From Gammaproteobacteria bacterium (GTDB lineage: Bacteria; Pseudomonadota; Gammaproteobacteria; Competibacterales; Competibacteraceae): a stretch of 19,682 bases of DNA. Positions 15,474 through 19,682 of this stretch are shown piece after piece. Under the pieces are notes generated by a model, which worked only from the letters and a program-made list of their open reading frames with translations, made no database searches and was not told the DNA's origin. The number at the start of each line of letters is the position of its first letter. The first letter of the stretch is position 1. Where the stretch lies: NCBI GenBank assembly GCA_003562535.1, contig PWUP01000223.1, positions 1 to 19,682 of the forward strand. Direction: 5' to 3'. The position numbers and the translations under genes were made by a program.

Positions 15474-16337
15474 ATGGTGACCGAAGTCCTGCAACTGATT
15501 ATTTATGGTGTGATCTACGGCAGCATTGTGGCCCTAGGCGCGGTGGGGGTATCGCTGACGTTTGGCGTGTTGCGGTTTGCCAATTTCGCCCACGGCGATT
15601 TGATGACGTTTGGGGCGTATATGGTGCTGGCCGCTTATGTCGGGTTTGCCTTGCCGATGTGGTTATCGGTGATCGTGGCGCTGGCGATGACCGCCTCGCT
15701 AGCGGTGCTGATTGACCAAACCCTGTTTCGGCGTTTCCGTCGCGCCAATCCGATGATTTTGCTGATTTCATCCTTTGGTGTCGGTCTAATGGTGCGCAGT
15801 CTGGTGCAAATCATTTGGGGCGGCAGCACCCAAGTCTATGATCCCGGCATTCAATTTCCCTACCAATTCTGGGGCTTGAGAATTCGCCCCGATCATTTAA
15901 TCATTCTCGGTGGCACCTTGGTGCTGGTGGTGGTGCTGCATTTATTTTTGCAAAAAACCCGAATGGGTAAAGCCATGCGGGCTATGGCTGATAATCCTGA
16001 TTTAGCCAGAATTTCTGGAATCAATACCGATCGGGTGATCATTTGGACGTGGATTATGGGGGCGTCACTGGCTGCGGCAGCCGGGTATTTTCTGGCCTTA
16101 GACTCACGCCTACAGCCTGATATGGGCTGGTTTATTTTGCTGCCGGTCTTCGCTGCGGCGATTCTCGGCGGGATTGGCAAACCCTATGGGGCGATTGCGG
16201 GCGGGTTTATCATCGGTATTACCGAAGAACTGTCCACCCTAATCCTGTCGCCCGCCTATAAACCGGCGGTGGCGTTTGCCTTAATGGTCGCGATTCTGAT
16301 CTTCCGACCCACCGGCATTTTCAAAGGGGCGCGCTGA
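15474..16337 (+). CDS. livH: Branched-chain amino acid-type ABC transporter permease (LivH-like)
   Basis: Inner-membrane permease, 287 residues with about eight hydrophobic helices. Typical LivH stretches are GSIVALGAVGVSLTFGVLRF (16-35) followed by ANFAHGDLMTFGAY. The cytoplasmic coupling loop KTRMGKAMRAMADNPDLARI (161-180) contacts the ATPases. It ends with the ILIFRPTGIFKG tail common to this family. It starts directly after the livF stop with no gap and overlaps livM by TGATG. With LivM it forms the translocation pore. Confidence 0.94.
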   Translation: MVTEVLQLIIYGVIYGSIVALGAVGVSLTFGVLRFANFAHGDLMTFGAYMVLAAYVGFALPMWLSVIVALAMTASLAVLIDQTLFRRFRRANPMILLISSFGVGLMVRSLVQIIWGGSTQVYDPGIQFPYQFWGLRIRPDHLIILGGTLVLVVVLHLFLQKTRMGKAMRAMADNPDLARISGINTDRVIIWTWIMGASLAAAAGYFLALDSRLQPDMGWFILLPVFAAAILGGIGKPYGAIAGGFIIGITEELSTLILSPAYKPAVAFALMVAILIFRPTGIFKGAR

Positions 16338-17290
16338 TGGAACTCACCGGATTAATTGCCTATGTGATTTTCTTTCTCAGCTTAGCCGGGGTGTATGCGC
16401 TGCTGGCTTTAGGGCTGAATGTGCAGTGGGGCTATACCGGAATGCTCAATATCGGTATCGCTGCATTTTTTGCCGTCGGTGCCTATACCAGTGCCATTCT
16501 CACCTCGCCACCGACGGCGGTACCGGGTGGATTCGGCCTGCCGATTCCGGTCGGCCTGATCAGTGCTATGCTGGTTGCTGGGGTGCTGGCCTTGTTCATT
16601 GGTTTAATTACTTTGAACTTACGCACCGATTATCTTGCTATTGCCAGTATCGGGATTGCCGAAATTGTCCGCCTGTTTTTGAAAAACGAAGAATGGCTGA
16701 CCAATGGGGTACGCGGAATGTCAGGTATTCCCAAGCCGTTTAGCGGTTTAGTCCCCGGTGCGGATGCCTTATTATTTCTAGGCGTTGTGGTCGCCTTAGT
16801 GCTGTTGGTGTATTGGGCCAATCAACGCGCTTACGGCTCGCCTTGGGGGCGGGTCTTGCGGGCAATTCGCGAGAAAGAAGTCGCGGCCAGCGCTATGGGT
16901 AAATACACCCTGTTGTTCCGCTTGCAAGCCTTTGTTTACGGCTCGTGCATTATGGGTCTGGCCGGTGCGGTGTACGCCCATTTTGTCGGCTTTATCAGTC
17001 CTGAAGCCTTTGACCCGCTGTTTGCGACATTTTTGGTCTGGGTGATGTTAATCGCCGGTGGCAGCGGTAATAACCGGGGGGCGATTCTCGGTGCTGTAGC
17101 GATTTGGACGGTCTGGTCGCTGACTGAATTTTTAACCACACGCATCGCAACCGAGCATTTCAGTCTCAGCCAACTGGCCGCAATGCGGGTGTTTATGATC
17201 GGCCTGTTGTTACAGGTTATTCTGTTGTTGCGACCCCAAGGCATTCTGCCCGAAGTGCCGCCTAAACCCATTCGTGATGCTGATAAATAG
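16337..17290 (+). CDS. livM: Branched-chain amino acid-type ABC transporter permease (LivM-like)
   Basis: Second inner-membrane permease, 317 residues. The motif MLNIGIAAFFAVGAYTSAIL (36-55) and the RTDYLAIASIGIAEIVRL stretch are standard for LivM. The coupling loop GSPWGRVLRAIREKEVAASA lies at about 167-186. It ends with a hydrophobic segment and LRPQGILPE, as most family members do. It overlaps livH by one base. The 119-bp gap after it holds a palindrome and then a receptor gene of the TAXI type, not LivJ or LivK. Confidence 0.94.
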   Translation: MELTGLIAYVIFFLSLAGVYALLALGLNVQWGYTGMLNIGIAAFFAVGAYTSAILTSPPTAVPGGFGLPIPVGLISAMLVAGVLALFIGLITLNLRTDYLAIASIGIAEIVRLFLKNEEWLTNGVRGMSGIPKPFSGLVPGADALLFLGVVVALVLLVYWANQRAYGSPWGRVLRAIREKEVAASAMGKYTLLFRLQAFVYGSCIMGLAGAVYAHFVGFISPEAFDPLFATFLVWVMLIAGGSGNNRGAILGAVAIWTVWSLTEFLTTRIATEHFSLSQLAAMRVFMIGLLLQVILLLRPQGILPEVPPKPIRDADK

Positions 17291-17308
17291 CTCAACGTGC
17301 ATAACCCT

Positions 17309-17336
17309 GTCGGGCAACGCTGCGCTTTTGCCCGAC
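17309..17336. repeat. Palindromic repeat unit between livM and the second TAXI gene
   Basis: GTCGGGCAA (17309-17317) and TTGCCCGAC (17328-17336) form a 9-bp stem with a 10-nt loop, followed by CTAC. Units of the GTCGGGCAA...TTGCCCGACCTAC form occur, to my knowledge, as dispersed intergenic repeats in several bacteria. No T-tract follows, so it may lower but not stop read-through into the receptor gene. Confidence 0.6.
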
Positions 17337-17409
17337 CTACAACTGCTATGACAGCGATGATTCGTGAACCTAAATGTTTTTTTACCCAGAGAATTAAGCA
17401 GGAAGAACC

Positions 17410-18384
17410 ATGCGTATTAATTTATTACGATCTATCGTTTTAACTGTAGCGTTACTGATCGGTCTGACCAGTACGGCTCAGGCACAAACCCGAGTGACGC
17501 TGAAATCAGCCGCATCGACCTCATCGTACTATGTGATGATGGTGCAATTGGCTGAAATGCTGCGAGTGGCCAGTGATGGAGCCATCCAACCCACGGTTGA
17601 AGAAAGCCAAGGTTCGGTGCAAAACGTCAAGGAAGCGGCGCGGCGTCCTGGTGCGTTTGTGTTCACCACGCCGCCGAGTCTGCTGGCCAGCGCCCGTGCC
17701 GGTACCGGCCAGTTCGAAGGCGAAACCGGCTATGACGGCATCCGCAGCCTGGCCGTGGTACCGTTCATCACCATCCATCTGGTTGTCGGTGCCAACACTG
17801 GCATTAACGATGTCAGCGATTTGGCCGGCAGAACCTTCATCCCCGGTGGCACCGGCACCTTCTGTGAAGGCCGAACCAAGTCAGTACTCGGTTTGCTCGG
17901 CGTGCTGGATGCCATGAATTTGGTCGATACCGAATTAAATAATGCCGCTCCTGCATTGCGCAACCGGCGTGTTGCCGGGTTTGCCACCTGTTCTTCGCAC
18001 CCCGTGCCTTTATTGCAAGAATTGGCCACCACCACGCCGGTGACCATTCTCAGCCTCAGCGATGAGCAACGGGCGGCGATTATGGCCGAAGATCCCCTAG
18101 CCGGGCCGATCACCATTGCGGCCAATACCTATCCCGGTCAGACCGAACCGGTAGATACCGTCGCCGTACCCGTGGGGTTGTTCACCACCGAGAATATGGA
18201 CGATGATACGGCCTACACCATTGTGCGCTCTTTCTGGGAGCAACGCGACCGACTGGCCGAAGAAAATGCGTGGTGGTCAGGGGTATCGCCGCAACTGGTG
18301 ATGCTGATGAACACGCCGCTGCATCCCGGCGCCCTGCGTTACTATGAGGAAATCGGTCTGGATATTCCTGACAGCATGCGCTGA
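17410..18384 (+). CDS. TAXI-family solute-binding protein following the LivGFHM genes
   Basis: Periplasmic receptor, 324 residues. The signal peptide spans about 1-25 with cleavage likely after TAQA. The mature protein starts TRVTLKSAASTSSYYVMMVQ. A central DVSDLAGRTFIPGGTGTFCE stretch (135-154) resembles the TAXI sequence after strand crossover. The motifs NTYPGQTEPVDTVAVPVGLF (239-258) and PLHPGALRYYEEIGL (303-317) are strongly TAXI-like. Cys152 and Cys194 are the only cysteines in the mature chain and could form a disulfide. A good Shine-Dalgarno (GGAAGAA) precedes the ATG. It lies 119 bp after livM, with no TRAP permease next to it; the TRAP genes upstream already have their own TAXI receptor. 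It may therefore serve the ABC transporter, which would be unusual, or share the TRAP permease. Confidence 0.83.
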   Translation: MRINLLRSIVLTVALLIGLTSTAQAQTRVTLKSAASTSSYYVMMVQLAEMLRVASDGAIQPTVEESQGSVQNVKEAARRPGAFVFTTPPSLLASARAGTGQFEGETGYDGIRSLAVVPFITIHLVVGANTGINDVSDLAGRTFIPGGTGTFCEGRTKSVLGLLGVLDAMNLVDTELNNAAPALRNRRVAGFATCSSHPVPLLQELATTTPVTILSLSDEQRAAIMAEDPLAGPITIAANTYPGQTEPVDTVAVPVGLFTTENMDDDTAYTIVRSFWEQRDRLAEENAWWSGVSPQLVMLMNTPLHPGALRYYEEIGLDIPDSMR

Positions 18385-18396
18385 TCGTAAGCCCCT

Positions 18397-18427
18397 AGCG
18401 CCGGTGCTGTTTTGGCAGCACGGCGCT
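18397..18427 (+). terminator. Hairpin after the second TAXI gene, probable terminator
   Basis: AGCGCCGGTGCTG (18397-18409) pairs with CAGCACGGCGCT (18416-18427), giving 12 bp with one bulged G and a TTTTGG loop. The stem is very stable; the following CAGCTTTCC is only weakly T-rich. It sits at the end of the transporter array and upstream of rdgC, so a transcript end here is plausible. Confidence 0.55.
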
Positions 18428-18459
18428 CAGCTTTCCGCTCTCAATGGATGACCCTGCTT

Positions 18460-19368
18460 ATGCTGTTTCGCAATCTTACCCTGTTTCATTACGCTCAACC
18501 GCTGATACCCGCCGACACCCTAGACGCCCAGTTGGCCAGCACGGCGTTTCATGCCTGTTTAAGTCAAGAACCGCGCAGCAGTGGCTGGGTGCCGCCGCTG
18601 GGGGCTGCTGCTACTGCTATGGTGCATGAAGTCATGAGCGCCCAGTTGTTGTGTTTGCAGACTGAGGAAAAAATTCTGCCCAGCAGCGTGATCCGTGATG
18701 CGTTGCAAGTGCGTATCGAGCAGATTGAAGCTCAGGAGCAGCGCCGGGTGCGCCGTCAGGAAAAAGACCGCCTCAAGGATGAAGTGCTGGTGGATTTAGT
18801 GCCACGTGCGTTCAGCCGTTATCGTCAGGATTACGCTTATTTTGAACCTTCAGCCGGGGGTTGGCTGCTGGTGGACGGTGCGGGAAAAGCCGTCGAGGCA
18901 CTCACCACCCGTTTACGCAAAACTTTGGGGCAATTACCCATTACGCCATTGACCGTCAACGACGCCCCTGCCCTGGTAATGACTCGCTGGCTGCAAGAGG
19001 GGCGTTGTCCCGACGGACTCACGCTCGGTGAGGACTGTGAATTACGCGATGATGAGGGCGTGGTACGCTGCACAGGCCAGGACTTGCTCAGTGAGGAAAT
19101 CCAAGGTCATTTAAGTGCCCATAAGCAGGTCACGCGCCTGAGTCTCATCTGGCAAGAACGCCTCAGTTTTATGTTGGGTGAAGACCTCACAGTGCGCCGG
19201 ATCAAGTCGCTGGATACCGTGCGCGAACAGCTTGAAGAGTTTGACCTCGAAACCCCGCAAGCCCGGCTTGACGCCGAATTCGCTGTGATGGTGGGTGAAC
19301 TGCGCGGGTTATTAGCCGAGCTGCCGGATTGGTTTGGTGGGGTGGCGCAGGGCTCTTCCGGATTTTAA
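18460..19368 (+). CDS. rdgC: Recombination-associated protein RdgC
   Basis: Nucleoid-associated, ring-forming double-stranded DNA-binding protein that can restrain RecA activity. From ATG 18460 it has 302 residues, against 303 in E. coli. The open frame extends upstream to a TTG at 18412, but that start lies inside a hairpin. The N-terminus MLFRNLTLFHY aligns with the family start MLWFKNL; ATG 18448 is a less likely alternative. Family stretches are SSGWVPPLG, EEKILPSSVIRDAL, EKDRLKDEVLVDLVPRAFSR and DLLSEEIQGHLSAHKQVTRL, ending near DAEFAVMVGELRGLL. It is probably its own transcription unit. The neighbouring repeats and DUF4351 genes have no known functional link to it. Confidence 0.95.
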   Translation: MLFRNLTLFHYAQPLIPADTLDAQLASTAFHACLSQEPRSSGWVPPLGAAATAMVHEVMSAQLLCLQTEEKILPSSVIRDALQVRIEQIEAQEQRRVRRQEKDRLKDEVLVDLVPRAFSRYRQDYAYFEPSAGGWLLVDGAGKAVEALTTRLRKTLGQLPITPLTVNDAPALVMTRWLQEGRCPDGLTLGEDCELRDDEGVVRCTGQDLLSEEIQGHLSAHKQVTRLSLIWQERLSFMLGEDLTVRRIKSLDTVREQLEEFDLETPQARLDAEFAVMVGELRGLLAELPDWFGGVAQGSSGF

Positions 19369-19393
19369 ATTAACCATTATTTTTATTGTCTGA

Positions 19394-19409
19394 AGGTAGC
19401 TGCCTACCT
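19394..19409. repeat. Short inverted repeat downstream of rdgC
   Basis: AGGTAG (19394-19399) and CTACCT (19404-19409) form a 6-bp stem with a 4-nt loop, 25 bp after the rdgC stop. No T-tract follows on the plus strand. It is weak on its own as a terminator. Confidence 0.35.
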
Positions 19410-19480
19410 CACGCCGTTATGATGGCAAACCGGACGACAGGTTACGCAACACACTCAATACGTTCGGGGCACGACCTATA

Positions 19481-19493
19481 GTAAGCGTTCAGA
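19481..19493 (+). repeat. 13-bp sequence shared with 3580-3592
   Basis: GTAAGCGTTCAGA, in the same orientation as the copy after recO. It lies between rdgC and the minus-strand DUF4351 gene. See the first copy for the caution about chance. Confidence 0.35.
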
Positions 19494-19509
19494 CCCCCTG
19501 CCTTAAGCG

Positions 19510-19543
19510 CCCTCTCCCTTTGGGAGAGGGTTGGGGTGAGGGG
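19510..19543. repeat. REP-like palindrome (CCCTCTCCC...GGGAGAGGG)
   Basis: CCCTCTCCC (19510-19518) and GGGAGAGGG (19522-19530) form a perfect 9-bp stem around TTT, followed by TTGGGGTGAGGGG up to 19543. This unit is recognisable as a dispersed intergenic repeat found in many proteobacterial genomes. It abuts the stop codon of the minus-strand DUF4351 gene, so it lies in that gene's 3' end. Confidence 0.75.
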
Positions 19544-19682
19544 CTACTGCCGATGAGCGCTGAGCCAAGCATCCAAATCAGCAGCCGCCGTAAAATCCAG
19601 CAACGCCTCACCCAAATCTTCAAGCGGTTCCACCGGCAAGGCTCTCACCTGCTCTTGCTGAGCCTCGGTCAGCCCGCCAATA
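19544..19682 (-). CDS. DUF4351-domain protein, C-terminal end (partial)
   Basis: Reading the minus strand from the right window edge, the frame ends at TAG (19546-19544). The last 45 residues begin IGGLTEAQQEQVRALPVEPL and end ADLDAWLSAHRQ. Against the copy ending at 4148, 39 of 45 residues match and the DNA is also clearly similar. This is the conserved C-terminal part of DUF4351 proteins, often attached to Rpn/PD-(D/E)XK transposase-like nucleases. The rest of the gene is outside the window, so whether it is intact is unknown. It is inverted relative to the first copy. Confidence 0.8.
   Translation of the reverse strand, partial: IGGLTEAQQEQVRALPVEPLEDLGEALLDFTAAADLDAWLSAHRQ

Noticed and set aside
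18412..18459. Upstream extension of rdgC from a TTG codon
   Set aside because: The extra 16 residues match nothing at the known RdgC N-terminus, and the TTG lies in the loop of a strong hairpin.

Overview
The window looks like a gammaproteobacterial chromosome segment of moderate GC content. The best evidence is the order lepA(3' end)-lepB-DUF4845-rnc-era-recO, a core operon typical of that class, together with an RdgC protein and a standard tRNA-Asn. I cannot name the genus. DUF4351-type genes and several palindromic intergenic repeats suggest a repeat-rich genome, but that is an inference.

Layout. (1) 1-3573, plus strand: the lepA tail and the tightly overlapping operon lepB, DUF4845, rnc, era, recO (signal peptide processing, dsRNA processing, ribosome assembly, recombination repair). 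(2) 3574-4548: the operon does not continue into pdxJ as it often does in this class. It runs into an accessory patch with a truncated DUF4351/Rpn-like gene, hairpins, a short direct repeat and about 300 bp that I cannot assign. (3) 4549-6610, minus strand: an OmpR-type response regulator and a HAMP histidine kinase, overlapping by 11 bp. (4) 6786-7877: the ribosome-associated ATPase ychF, divergent from the regulator. A tRNA-Asn on the minus strand follows, with a near-consensus promoter. (5) 8147-18384: an all-plus array of eight genes encoding three mechanistically different solute importers. These are a tripartite tricarboxylate transporter (TctC and TctA, with no TctB), a TAXI-type TRAP transporter (TAXI binding protein plus fused 4TM/12TM permease), and a LivGFHM ABC transporter. 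The ABC genes are followed by a second TAXI-type binding protein where a LivJ/LivK-type receptor would be expected. (6) 18460-19368: rdgC, then a repeat-bearing intergenic region. The 3' end of a second DUF4351 gene follows on the minus strand, nearly the same as the copy near 4 kb but inverted.

How the genes may work together. The transporter array is the notable part. Its three systems use different energy sources (ion gradients for TTT and TRAP, ATP for Liv), but all rely on periplasmic binding proteins and all are co-oriented with short gaps. This suggests acquisition of one family of small organic solutes, such as carboxylates or amino acids, under different conditions; the substrate cannot be read from sequence. 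The pairing of a TAXI receptor with an ABC importer is the best candidate for an undescribed system. The two inverted DUF4351 copies bracket about 15 kb holding the two-component system, ychF, the tRNA, the transporter array and rdgC, so this block may have been rearranged or inverted.
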